A model generated the notes under the pieces. The model did not search any database. It worked only from the letters and a program-made list of their open reading frames with translations, and was not told the origin of the DNA. From positions 1 through 9,259 of the forward strand of contig JBPCRW010000118.1 of assembly GCA_050996405.1 (NCBI GenBank): 9,259 nucleotides of DNA, written 5' to 3'. Numbering within the stretch: the first letter of the stretch is position 1; every line of letters starts with the position of its first letter. Shown here in pieces: positions 1 through 6,812 of the stretch. Source of the stretch: JBPCRW01 sp050996405 (lineage in GTDB: Bacteria > Acidobacteriota > Blastocatellia > Pyrinomonadales > Pyrinomonadaceae). The translations under genes were made by a program, and so were the position numbers.

Positions 1-287
1 GGCGTGCCTTTGAAATTCATATGTTCAAGCAGATGCGCCATCCCCGTTTCGCCGTAACCTTCATTGCGCGAACCGACCAGATAAACGATATTGACTAAAA
101 TCTTTTGTTTAGTCTGGTCAGGAAACAACACAACACGCAAACCGTTTGACAATTGATATTCGGTAATCCCTTCAACTGATGTCACGCGCGATACACCCGC
201 CGGAAGTTGCGCGAAAATCGCCGAAACAGAAAACGTGATGATTGCGATAATGATGATTTGCGTTTTAAAATAATTCCAGATTTTCAT
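1..287 (-). CDS. M16 family zinc metallopeptidase (insulinase-like), N-terminal fragment
   Basis: This is the first 95 residues of a gene whose remainder lies beyond the left edge. Residues 1-26 form a signal peptide: a short basic start, a run of isoleucines, and a likely cut after AIFA before QLPAG. Residues 40-95 match the start of an M16 domain: YQLSNGLRVVLFPDQ, then VGSRNEGYGETGMAHLLEHM. The latter holds the inverted zinc-binding motif HxxEH (H85, E88, H89), where E88 is the catalytic base. M16 proteins degrade peptides and often act in the periplasm as a pair of active and inactive halves; whether a partner follows cannot be seen. Start: ATG at 287 gives the signal peptide directly; an in-frame GTG at 299 adds four residues, and neither has a convincing Shine-Dalgarno. 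The gene is codirectional with the TlpA operon to the right but is separated from it by 139 bases with palindromes, so it may have its own promoter. Confidence 0.85.
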   Translation of the reverse strand, partial: MKIWNYFKTQIIIIAIITFSVSAIFAQLPAGVSRVTSVEGITEYQLSNGLRVVLFPDQTKQKILVNIVYLVGSRNEGYGETGMAHLLEHMNFKGT

Positions 288-426
288 AATTTTATTCACT
301 ATGGGTGTAATACCTAGCCAGCTTGTTGCGGCTCTATTTTAAAGTAAGTTTTAATTAAACGTGATTAAAATCACGTTCTTTCGACAGAACGACAGCGACA
401 GGGGAAATTTTGCCCGCCAATTAAAT
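288..426. promoter_or_regulatory. Intergenic palindrome cluster between the TlpA operon and the M16 gene
   Basis: This 139-base gap holds two clear inverted repeats. One is the palindrome AACGTGATT-AA-AATCACGTT at 358-377. The other is GTTCT (375-379) with AGAAC (386-390), which shares bases with the first. A weaker GGG/CCC hairpin lies at about 401-415, just after the TlpA stop. None is followed by a clean T-run on the minus strand, so a classical intrinsic terminator is not certain. The core GTGATTAAAATCAC could equally be a dimeric regulator's operator for the M16 gene, about 70 bases upstream of its start. A possible minus-strand -10 box, TAAAAT, lies a little downstream. Which role applies cannot be decided from the sequence. 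Confidence 0.4.
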
Positions 427-1449
427 TTAATGTTCTTTAAGCAATTTTTCGACAATACCCGTTAAATCGTCTTTTTCGCCAATGCGGGCAATCACTTTTC
501 CATCTTTATCAAGCAGGACTTTGGTTGGCAAACTTTTTACGTCAAAGATTTTTTTCGCCACGGGAACTGCCGTCACCGCTGTTGCCTGTGTCCAGGTTAC
601 TCCACGTGTAGCAACTATCTGTTTAGCCCGTTCCGCCGTTTGTTTGGCAAACTCGAGATCAGGTTCGCCTTCATCGTCGCCGATTGTTTCCGAATCCATT
701 CCAACGATTTCAAATCCTTCTGCTTTGTGTTTGTCGTAAAGTTCTTTTAGTTTCGGAATATCCGCCAGACACGGCTTGCACCACGTCGCCCAGAAATCGA
801 GCAGCACGAACTTACCTTTGAATTCGGACAGTTTGCGCGGTTTATCGTTAAAATCGGTGAAGGCGAAGTCCGGCACCGGCGCGCCGGCAACGAGTTGTTT
901 GACGGACGAGTCAACAACACTCTTGCCGGCGGCAGAAGATGCGCCGGTTTGCGTGCTGCCCGCCAGTGCCGCTTGCACTGTGATCGTGTTCGGCGGCAAG
1001 CACTTTTCGTCGTTGCACAGTTGAAAACTCACTTCGACGGACAAACTCTGCGCCCCATTGCCGACATCTGCCTTGACGACGAGCGGCAATTTGAAATCCG
1101 CCTTTTCGACATAAAACTCCGTCTCCATATTGAAGTTGCGGTCAAAAATCTTCTCCGGCTGCGGACCTTGAATGTTGCCCGTCAGTTCAAAGGGCTGTCC
1201 CACCGCGAGTTTGATCTCTGTTCGGGTCGGACCGCCGTCGGGCTGCGTGATGGAGTAGAGATGCCAGCCTTCGCCGAGCTTGGCACTGAGCTGCGCTTCA
1301 AACTTATCGCCCGTCTTGAGCGGTGTCGCCGGTTTCACTTCCAGCGACCACTTGATCGGCTCATCATCCTGTGCCTGAGTTGCGAACGCGCAGAACAGAC
1401 ACAGTGCCAACGCCAAAATACAACTGACTTTTTTACCTTTGAGTTTCAT
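427..1449 (-). CDS. Secreted DsbD-alpha-like / TlpA-like thioredoxin fusion protein
   Basis: A 340-aa exported thiol-disulfide protein. Residues 1-27 are a signal peptide (MKLKGKK, hydrophobic stretch, cut near ATQA|Q). Residues about 30-162 resemble the N-terminal domain of DsbD: a beta-rich region ending in FQLCNDEKCLPP, whose Cys pair (C145, C150) matches the redox pair of DsbD-alpha. After a Ser/Ala linker, residues 188-340 form a TlpA/ResA-type thioredoxin domain with LLDFWATWCKPC (C224, C227) and the cis-proline loop SLPTK (P308). It probably passes electrons to, or reduces disulfides in, periplasmic or outer-surface proteins; the two modules may act in series, as in DsbD, but the membrane DsbD-beta domain is absent. 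Start: ATG at 1449 has AAGAAGGA just upstream and gives a proper signal peptide; the longer reading begins with GTG at 1479. It lies 48 bases after the TPR-TlpA gene, likely in one operon. Confidence 0.88.
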   Translation of the reverse strand: MKLKGKKVSCILALALCLFCAFATQAQDDEPIKWSLEVKPATPLKTGDKFEAQLSAKLGEGWHLYSITQPDGGPTRTEIKLAVGQPFELTGNIQGPQPEKIFDRNFNMETEFYVEKADFKLPLVVKADVGNGAQSLSVEVSFQLCNDEKCLPPNTITVQAALAGSTQTGASSAAGKSVVDSSVKQLVAGAPVPDFAFTDFNDKPRKLSEFKGKFVLLDFWATWCKPCLADIPKLKELYDKHKAEGFEIVGMDSETIGDDEGEPDLEFAKQTAERAKQIVATRGVTWTQATAVTAVPVAKKIFDVKSLPTKVLLDKDGKVIARIGEKDDLTGIVEKLLKEH

Positions 1450-1497
1450 CGTTTCCTTCTTCCCTTTTTGGAGACTCACACAAGCGTTGAACGCGCG

Positions 1498-3327
1498 TCA
1501 TATTATTGCTGTCCGTTCGCGGCAGTCGCGTTGCCGGCGGCGCGCGAGCAACATCTCGACTTCGGTCATAAATGTGCGCTGCGTGGTGCGATCAAAGATG
1601 TGCGGCTTGAAGAGCAGGCGACCTTCGGCATCTATCAGGAAGTTGTCCGGTGTGCCGGTCACGCCGTAGTTCTGTTGCGCCCATTTCTCGACGGGCATCT
1701 TCAACGGCACGAAGCCGTATTTTCTTTCGGTCAGGATGGGCAACACTCTGTCATCTTCTTGCGGGTGAATGTTGATCGCCAGCACGACGAACCCTTGCGG
1801 ACCATATTTGGTCAAGGCTTCCTGAACATATGGAAACTCTGCGAGGCATGGTCCGCAGCCAGGAAACCAAAAGTTGACGAGGACGACTTTGCCGCGATAA
1901 TCGGCGAGCTTGACGGGCTTGCCGGTGGCGTAGTCAACCAACTCGAACTCTTTGAAAGGCACAGACTGCGCGGCGCGCAAGTGCCAGACTTCATCCGCCA
2001 CTTGCTGCGGCGTTTTGCCGAGCTTTTGCGCGTACTGCTGCAATGCTGCATTCAGCGCGTCGTTGGGTTCAGGCACGGCGGCTTGCAACAGGCTTTCGTA
2101 TGATTTGGTTGCTTCGCCCGCACCCATCGCTTCGGCGCGCAGCAGGTAATATGCGGTCGCGTCTATCCATCTCGGCACTTTCAGTTTCGCCAGCAACGTT
2201 GCCGCTTCCGCATACTTCTTCACCGTCAGCAATGAACGGGCTTGCACGATCTTCTCCTGCACGCCGAGCATTGTTTTCCAGTCTTTGTCTAACGGAAACA
2301 ATTGCGTCATCGCTTTCGTCAACTTGAGTGCTTTATCGGGCTGGTTGTTCGTGGCGTAAAGCGCGAACAGATCTCTCATCGTGTAATTGAAGTTGACATT
2401 CTGATGATCGGGGAAGCTCTGCCATAAGCGTTCGAGGTAGCCGATTTTCTCTTCGGGCGTTTTCGCTTGGGAAGAAAAATTGAACAGCACGCTATACGCA
2501 GCCTGATCGTGCGGGAAGCGTTTGAGAATGTCATTCATCAGTTTACGTGCCGCCGCCGGATCGCTGTCCTCAATCGAACGCGCATACTCAAGGAGCGCGT
2601 CCGGGTCGTTTGGATCGAGTTCAGCCGCGTGGCGTAAATAGTTGCGGCGTGCTTCGGGCTGGTTGTTGACTATCGCCAGCCAAGCCAAGCCGCGATAAGC
2701 GGGCGCGAACTTTTCATCGAGCGCAAGCGCGCGTTGGTAATACTGTGCCGCCTGTTCGTTGGTTTGTTTATCCGTACCCGTCAGGACTTTGCCTAAACCC
2801 CACTGAATGGCGGCATTCTTCGGGTAGTGCGCTGCCCACGCTTCATAAACAGCGCGCAGCTCCTCCGTTGCGGGACCACCTCCCTGAGGCATCCCGAGCG
2901 ACTTGACCGCCACCGTGCCACCCTGCTGACTGCCTTCTCCGGGCAGAGCATATTTACCCCCATATCGATTCTCCTTCGCCATGGCGTTAATCACAGCGGC
3001 TTTGATGTAAGCCTCATGCGCCGCAAAGTAATCCGGGTCGAGTTCAATGGCACTCTTAAAAGCATCCGCCGCCGATTGATATTGATGTTGCTCTAAAGCG
3101 GCTTGCCCTTCCGCATATTTGGCTTGTGCCTGTTTGTTTTTGGTTCGATAGAACCGCGACTTTTCGTTACGCGTGAAGTTGGCTTTGGATGTTTTTCCCG
3201 GCGTAGCGGATGTTGCCTGCGCCATCGGCACCGCGGTCTGCGCCCATGTTTGTCCGGTCAGTGCGCCAATCAATCCTGCGGCGACCGCTAATCCGGTCGA
3301 CCAATTCTTTCCCGTGATAAATCTCAT
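1498..3327 (-). CDS. Secreted TPR-repeat protein with C-terminal TlpA-like thioredoxin domain
   Basis: A 609-aa exported protein. Residues 1-29 are a signal peptide (MRFITGKNW, hydrophobic core, cut near QTWA|Q). TPR-like helical repeats run from about 70 to 450: examples are the repeat ending KSAIELDPDY (about 69-105), AAQYYQRALALDEKFAPAYRGL (about 193-214), the repeat ending LRHAAELDPNDPDALLEYA, and later degenerate units. Residues about 455-600 form a TlpA/ResA-type domain with VVLVNFWFPGCGPC (C491, C494) and the cis-proline segment VTGTPDNFLID (P560). The GCGPC active site, in place of the common WCxPC, is a mild variant. TPRs usually mediate protein binding, so this looks like a thioredoxin carrying its own docking scaffold in the periplasm. 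Start: ATG at 3327 is preceded by AAGGAG at 9-base spacing; the in-frame upstream extension would spoil the signal peptide. It is the first gene of the operon, followed by the DsbD-alpha/TlpA gene. Confidence 0.88.
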   Translation of the reverse strand: MRFITGKNWSTGLAVAAGLIGALTGQTWAQTAVPMAQATSATPGKTSKANFTRNEKSRFYRTKNKQAQAKYAEGQAALEQHQYQSAADAFKSAIELDPDYFAAHEAYIKAAVINAMAKENRYGGKYALPGEGSQQGGTVAVKSLGMPQGGGPATEELRAVYEAWAAHYPKNAAIQWGLGKVLTGTDKQTNEQAAQYYQRALALDEKFAPAYRGLAWLAIVNNQPEARRNYLRHAAELDPNDPDALLEYARSIEDSDPAAARKLMNDILKRFPHDQAAYSVLFNFSSQAKTPEEKIGYLERLWQSFPDHQNVNFNYTMRDLFALYATNNQPDKALKLTKAMTQLFPLDKDWKTMLGVQEKIVQARSLLTVKKYAEAATLLAKLKVPRWIDATAYYLLRAEAMGAGEATKSYESLLQAAVPEPNDALNAALQQYAQKLGKTPQQVADEVWHLRAAQSVPFKEFELVDYATGKPVKLADYRGKVVLVNFWFPGCGPCLAEFPYVQEALTKYGPQGFVVLAINIHPQEDDRVLPILTERKYGFVPLKMPVEKWAQQNYGVTGTPDNFLIDAEGRLLFKPHIFDRTTQRTFMTEVEMLLARRRQRDCRERTAII

Positions 3328-3422
3328 CGTCTGTTTCTCCTTATTCTTTCGCACAAGGCTCGTCCCAAGCGCACCCGTGCGTTTGTTTGATAGCAATTAG
3401 TCCGATTACTTCTGCTTCCATT

Positions 3423-3428
3423 ATTGTA
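3423..3428 (-). promoter_or_regulatory. Possible -10 box for the TPR-TlpA operon
   Basis: On the minus strand TACAAT lies about 95 bases upstream of the TPR-TlpA start, with TTCGCA 16 bases further upstream as a poor -35 candidate. If correct, host sequence extends at least this far right, and the transposon's left end must lie beyond it. Confidence 0.25.
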
Positions 3429-3498
3429 AATCTTCAGATTGTTTTGCGAAGTTGAGATTCTAAGTTAATACGCTTCAGTCATCCAAGCTCTTATGTTT

Positions 3499-3514
3499 CA
3501 ACTAGTTGCGGCTA
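3499..3514 (+). repeat. Left copy of 11-bp flanking direct repeat AGTTGCGGCTA, with overlapping palindrome
   Basis: AGTTGCGGCTA at 3504-3514 recurs in the same orientation at 8308-8318 beyond the other end of the transposon gene block. At this left copy the perfect palindrome CAACTAGTTG (3499-3508) overlaps it. A shorter relative, GTTGCGGCT, occurs at 325-333 in host intergenic DNA, so the motif may be a host sequence rather than an element end. It could be a target or attachment duplication, or chance. Confidence 0.3.
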
Positions 3515-3521
3515 ATGAATA

Positions 3522-3656
3522 GTCCTGCCTGAATTTTCATAAAGTTTGCTGAATTTTTCAGAAGTTCTCAATTCCCCGAATCCCAATTTCATTGTCTCGG
3601 ATTTTAATTTTTGTCCCGCCTGAAAATCAGTATTCCTGAAATTCTTCAAATTTTCT
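3522..3656 (+). repeat. Two imperfect direct repeats, candidate left-end transposase-binding sites
   Basis: GTCCTGCCTGAA at 3522-3533 and GTCCCGCCTGAA at 3613-3624 differ at one base. Similarity continues with small gaps for about 30 more bases; both contain a further CTGAA-type segment (3549-3561, which is CTGAA-TTT-TTCAG, and 3636-3648). The units lie 91 bases apart. MuA- and TnsB-type transposases bind several such repeats near each transposon end, so this is the likeliest place for the left end. I did not find clear copies of the 12-mer in inverted orientation at the right end, which weakens the case. The region is AT-rich, so part of the match may be chance. Confidence 0.35.
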
Positions 3657-3683
3657 TTCCGGTGATAAAAAGAAACTGTTTAA

Positions 3684-3710
3684 ATTCAGTATTTTACAAA
3701 ATATTTGAAT
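3684..3710. repeat. Imperfect palindrome upstream of the recombinase gene
   Basis: ATTCAGTATTTT (3684-3695) faces AAAATATTTGAAT (3698-3710) around a 2-base centre, with one mismatch and one extra base. The right arm contains the first of the four TATTTGA heptamers (3702-3708). It may be an accessory recombinase-binding unit of the putative resolution site. Confidence 0.35.
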
Positions 3711-3854
3711 GTTCCACGCTTTCTCTATGGTATTTGAGGTAATTACCATTAAGTCAAATACTCCATTTTGTTGTATAATCCTTTTACGGTAATTTCAAGT
3801 TGTTTTTAAGGGTTTTTATATAGGATTCTGCAAAATCAAGGCATTTTTCAAATA
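3702..3854. other. Putative tyrosine-recombinase resolution site (four TATTTGA motifs)
   Basis: The heptamer TATTTGA occurs at 3702-3708 and 3731-3737 on the plus strand and at 3754-3760 and 3848-3854 on the minus strand. I found only two other copies, both inside the transposase gene (about 5250 and 6047). The middle pair makes an 11-8-11 inverted structure: TATTTGAGGTA (3731-3741), spacer ATTACCAT (3742-3749), TAAGTCAAATA (3750-3760). The arms agree at 9 of 11 positions, and ATGG/CCAT extends the symmetry outside them. Xer sites have 11-bp arms with 6-8 bp spacers, and Tn4430's internal resolution site upstream of tnpI carries a core pair plus two accessory motifs; the layout here is comparable. 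Assignment to the recombinase is inference. Confidence 0.5.
3738..3794. promoter_or_regulatory. Promoter of the transposon operon with overlapping operator-like repeats
   Basis: TATAAT at 3774-3779 is a perfect -10 box, about 97 bases before the recombinase start; AAGTCA at 3751-3756 (17-base spacing) is a weak -35. The perfect palindrome GGTAATTACC (3738-3747) lies just upstream of that -35, and a half copy, GGTAATT (3788-3794), lies just after the expected transcription start. Two like sites bracketing a promoter suggest repression, perhaps by an element-encoded protein. The palindrome also overlaps the putative recombination core, so recombinase binding could itself shut off the operon. 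Confidence 0.4.
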
Positions 3855-3875
3855 TCTATTTCAATTCGTTTCCCT

Positions 3876-4865
3876 ATGGATAAATTAAACGAGCAAAGTT
3901 TATTGATTGGCTCCCCGGTTGGGTCTTTAGCTTTCGAGAAATTTAATATCAAAGCCATTACGCCTTTTTTTGAGCGTTCCGTTTCAGATGAAACACGCCG
4001 CGCTTATCAAAGAGTAGCCAAAGAGTTCTTTAGATTTTACAATTTCAGGCATCCGGCGGAAATAAATCACGGCGATATTCAAAGATGGCGCGACCATTTG
4101 ATTGAAAAAAAGAAAAGCGATGCGACGGTGCGCGTCAAGCTCTCGATTATTCGCTCGATGTTCGATTACCTGAAAATTGCCGGAATTGTGCAAAGTAACC
4201 CGGCTTTAACAAAGCTGGTTCGTCCTCCCGCTCAGTCGGATGATTTGAGGGGAAGGGCTTTATCTCTGAAAGAGGTTGACTATTTACTGTCGGGACCAGA
4301 TCAATCCGCAGCCGAAGGATCACGCGACTATGCTTTAATGCTGGCAATGCTTTTGACAAGTTTGCGCGTCAGTGAAGTTTGTTCCCTGAAGGCTTCCTCG
4401 ATTAAGTGGAGTCACAGCCGCTGGATTATTAAGTTCAGAGTCAAAGGCGGCAAGGAAAGAACCATTCCGCTTCCTTCAGAAGTTAAAAAGGCAACAGATA
4501 ATTATCTGAGGATTGACCGTGACCGCCGAAAAATTCACAAAAGCGACGGAAGTGAACAATTTATCTTTCAGCCGATTACCAACTACCGCACACTAAATTT
4601 CAGCAAGCCGCTTTCCAAACAGATGGCTTGGAACATCGTCAAAAGATGGGGCGAATACGGCGGCATCGGCAAAGTTTCGCCGCATGACCTGCGGCGGACA
4701 GCCATCACCAGGGCATTGGACCAAGGACTAACATATCGCCAAGTGCAGATGATGACCGGACACAAAGACCCAAAAACCGTCATGCGCTACGACCACGGTC
4801 GAGAGAATTTAGAACTGAATGCGGTTAATTTTCTGGATTACAATCTTGGCTCTAAAACCAAATAA
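3876..4865 (+). CDS. Tyrosine recombinase (XerC/D-like), probable cointegrate resolvase
   Basis: A 329-aa site-specific recombinase that would cut and rejoin DNA through a 3'-phosphotyrosine link. Residues about 25-115 form the N-terminal SAM-like core-binding domain (SDETRRAYQRVAKEFFRFY...). Residues about 125-320 form the catalytic domain with every expected residue: R164 in TSLRVSEVCSLK, K190 in RVKGGKERTIPLP, H270 and R273 in SPHDLRRTAIT, H296 in TGHKDP, and nucleophile Y305 in VMRYDH. Length and layout match Xer-type enzymes; there is no arm-binding extension as in lambda Int and no IntI-specific insertion that I can recognise. It is the first gene of the operon, 36 bases before the transposase. 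That position, plus a candidate core site in its own leader, suggests a resolvase role like TnpI of Tn4430. An integrase role cannot be excluded. No Shine-Dalgarno is evident before ATG 3876; the protein starts MDKLNEQ, and the catalytic fold is unaffected by the start choice. Confidence 0.92.
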   Translation: MDKLNEQSLLIGSPVGSLAFEKFNIKAITPFFERSVSDETRRAYQRVAKEFFRFYNFRHPAEINHGDIQRWRDHLIEKKKSDATVRVKLSIIRSMFDYLKIAGIVQSNPALTKLVRPPAQSDDLRGRALSLKEVDYLLSGPDQSAAEGSRDYALMLAMLLTSLRVSEVCSLKASSIKWSHSRWIIKFRVKGGKERTIPLPSEVKKATDNYLRIDRDRRKIHKSDGSEQFIFQPITNYRTLNFSKPLSKQMAWNIVKRWGEYGGIGKVSPHDLRRTAITRALDQGLTYRQVQMMTGHKDPKTVMRYDHGRENLELNAVNFLDYNLGSKTK

Positions 4866-4890
4866 CTTATTCAAAGCCTTTCGGCTGCAT

Positions 4891-4896
4891 GGGAGG
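4891..4896 (+). promoter_or_regulatory. Strong ribosome binding site of the transposase gene
   Basis: GGGAGG sits 5 bases before ATG 4902 and fixes that start. It is the strongest Shine-Dalgarno in the operon; the recombinase gene upstream has none that is obvious, which suggests more transposase than recombinase is made per transcript. Confidence 0.7.
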
Positions 4897-4901
4897 AACA
4901 A

Positions 4902-6812
4902 ATGGACAGCGAGTTAAAACTAACGTCTGAACTTGAAAAGATTCTGGTGAGACTTCCGCCCGATGAGCAGCAGATATGGTTAGAAGAAGCCGTCAGGCTG
5001 TCCGAAATAATAACTCGCTATCAGAAAATTAAACGAAAAAGATATTTCAACCGGGAAATGCGAAAATACGCTTTCGTTCCAGAAGTCAATAAACTTTGTA
5101 AAGAGGCAATGAGTTCTAATCCCACTATAGTTATTAGAGAATCTCGTCGGGCGCGTCCAATCTCACCACATACTTTAGATAAATGGTCGAAAGATTTTAC
5201 GCAATTCGGACTGCAAATTTTTATTCGCGCCGCCTACAAACAACCTGATTCAAATACGGATATGCGATACGTCCGAATGTCGGTTGGAGCCATAAAATGG
5301 ATTAACGAAAACTGGCGCAAGTTTAAAGGCGCGCGAGCTTTATTCAATAAACTCACGGAACTCGCTCAAAAAGAAAATTGGCTGATACCGAGCGAAAGCT
5401 GGCTTTACCGACGATGGAAAAATATGCCTCAAATCGTCGCCGTTCATCATTTGCAGGGGAGAGACGCGTATCAGTCAAAATTAGCTCCATATGTTCCGCG
5501 CGATTTAAGTGATTTGGAAGCCCTGCAAGTGCTTTGCGGAGATCATCGGGAAGCGGATGTTACCGTCCATATCGGTAGCGGGAAGTTAGCCAGAGTTTGG
5601 CTAACTTACTGGCTCGATTTAAGAACGTCATTGATTTGGGGCTGGTATTTATCATTAACTCCGACCGCTGAGGCAATTTCTCTGGCTTATGCGGACGGAA
5701 TCGCCAAATTCGGCGCGCAGCCTTTTTCTCGACCGGAAAGCGGATTTTACAGCTATATTTATACGGACAGAGGCAAGTCCTACAGGTCTCACGATATAGA
5801 AGGGAAGGTTATTAAGATTCACGAAAGAGCGGCGGACATCACCGGAAATTTTTCATATTTTTTGATTGAAAGAAATATCGGGTTAATCGAAGAATTCAAA
5901 ATAAAACAATTGCTGGCAAAAGCCAGAAATCCAAAAGAAAAGCAGATCGAGAGAACCAATAGAGATTTTTCCGAATGGGAGAAAAATGAGTTTAAAGAAT
6001 ACTGCGGAAATAAACCTAGCGAGAGACCTGATGCCTGGTACAAATTATTTGAAAAACACAAAAGATTATCGAAAACTAAAAATTTTAAATCACCTTTTAT
6101 AGAATTTGATGAGTATAAAACCAAGCTGTCCGAACGCATTGATAAGCATAATTCAAGCGTTCATGAAAGAAGTAATTTAGGCGGAGCTTCAATAATTCCG
6201 ATTGAAGAATTCAAAATTCTTTACAAAACCCGTTATGAAATTCCGCAGAATTTAGCGGTAATACTTTTGTTGAAAACAACCGCTCGAACCATTGGGAAAA
6301 TCGGAATTAATTGTTTCAACAAAAGCTGGCATTACTGGAATGACCTGATGTCAGGGCTTAAAGGGCTAAAAGTTGAAGTGCGGTATACAGACAGCGACTA
6401 CAAGAAGGTTTGGGTTGTTCTGCCGGGCAAAGGATTATGCGAAGCCAAGCGAGTAGAACCCGTTTCATTGCTGAATCCTAATAAGGAAGTTATGAAACAA
6501 ATAAAAAGAATGGAGGCGAATGAAAATCAAATTATTAGGAATTTTCAATTGATTCAACAATCCAGGTTGCGCGGCGAAACCGTCGAAGATAGATTAGCCG
6601 AATACAGCCATGACGAGATTGACCAAATAAATTCTGATTCATCAAATCAGTTGCCAAAATCTTCCATCTATTTGTTTCCGAGAATAATAAAAAATAAGCG
6701 CGATATGTCTAATCCAGCCAAGATTGTTTCGGCTGAAGATGTCGCCGGAACCGAATCTAAAGATGACATTTTTGTGATGAGAAAAATTATTAAAATAAAC
6801 GAATTTGATTGA
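4902..6812 (+). CDS. Mu-like DDE transposase (MuA/TniA/TnsB-like)
   Basis: A 636-aa transposase of the retroviral-integrase superfamily that would bind element ends, nick them and join the 3' ends to target DNA. Residues about 45-180 are a helical DNA-binding region with HTH-like segments (ISPHTLDKWSKDF, about 87-99; PSESWLYRRWK, about 163-173). The catalytic core has D214 in VLCGDHREADV, D289 in YIYTDRGKSY, and E350 in EKQIERTNRDF; the D-D spacing of 75 and D-E spacing of 61 are close to MuA. Residues about 427-520 look like the Mu-transposase C-terminal beta barrel (RYTDSDYKKVWVVLPGKGLCEAKRVEP). The last ~115 residues are charged and helical, suitable for ATPase contact, as in MuA domain III or the TniA/TnsB tail (inference). 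It is followed without a gap by the 127-aa gene and then by the ATPase. The closest named family cannot be settled without a search. Confidence 0.9.
   Translation: MDSELKLTSELEKILVRLPPDEQQIWLEEAVRLSEIITRYQKIKRKRYFNREMRKYAFVPEVNKLCKEAMSSNPTIVIRESRRARPISPHTLDKWSKDFTQFGLQIFIRAAYKQPDSNTDMRYVRMSVGAIKWINENWRKFKGARALFNKLTELAQKENWLIPSESWLYRRWKNMPQIVAVHHLQGRDAYQSKLAPYVPRDLSDLEALQVLCGDHREADVTVHIGSGKLARVWLTYWLDLRTSLIWGWYLSLTPTAEAISLAYADGIAKFGAQPFSRPESGFYSYIYTDRGKSYRSHDIEGKVIKIHERAADITGNFSYFLIERNIGLIEEFKIKQLLAKARNPKEKQIERTNRDFSEWEKNEFKEYCGNKPSERPDAWYKLFEKHKRLSKTKNFKSPFIEFDEYKTKLSERIDKHNSSVHERSNLGGASIIPIEEFKILYKTRYEIPQNLAVILLLKTTARTIGKIGINCFNKSWHYWNDLMSGLKGLKVEVRYTDSDYKKVWVVLPGKGLCEAKRVEPVSLLNPNKEVMKQIKRMEANENQIIRNFQLIQQSRLRGETVEDRLAEYSHDEIDQINSDSSNQLPKSSIYLFPRIIKNKRDMSNPAKIVSAEDVAGTESKDDIFVMRKIIKINEFD

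Noticed and set aside
895..2103. Long plus-strand reading frame of about 400 codons opposite the two TlpA genes
   Set aside because: It is antisense to two genes with clear domains, signal peptides and ribosome binding sites, and its translation is rich in Arg, Leu and His, as expected of a shadow frame in GC-rich coding DNA.
3430..3875. CRISPR array or guide-RNA locus as in CRISPR-associated transposons
   Set aside because: No regularly spaced identical repeats and no cas-like genes are present; the repeats here are short, imperfect and irregular.
5819..6139. Minus-strand frame of 106 codons inside the transposase gene
   Set aside because: It lies within the catalytic and post-catalytic part of the transposase, has no ribosome binding site that I see, and has a Ser/Phe/Leu-rich composition typical of a shadow of a Lys/Glu-rich frame.
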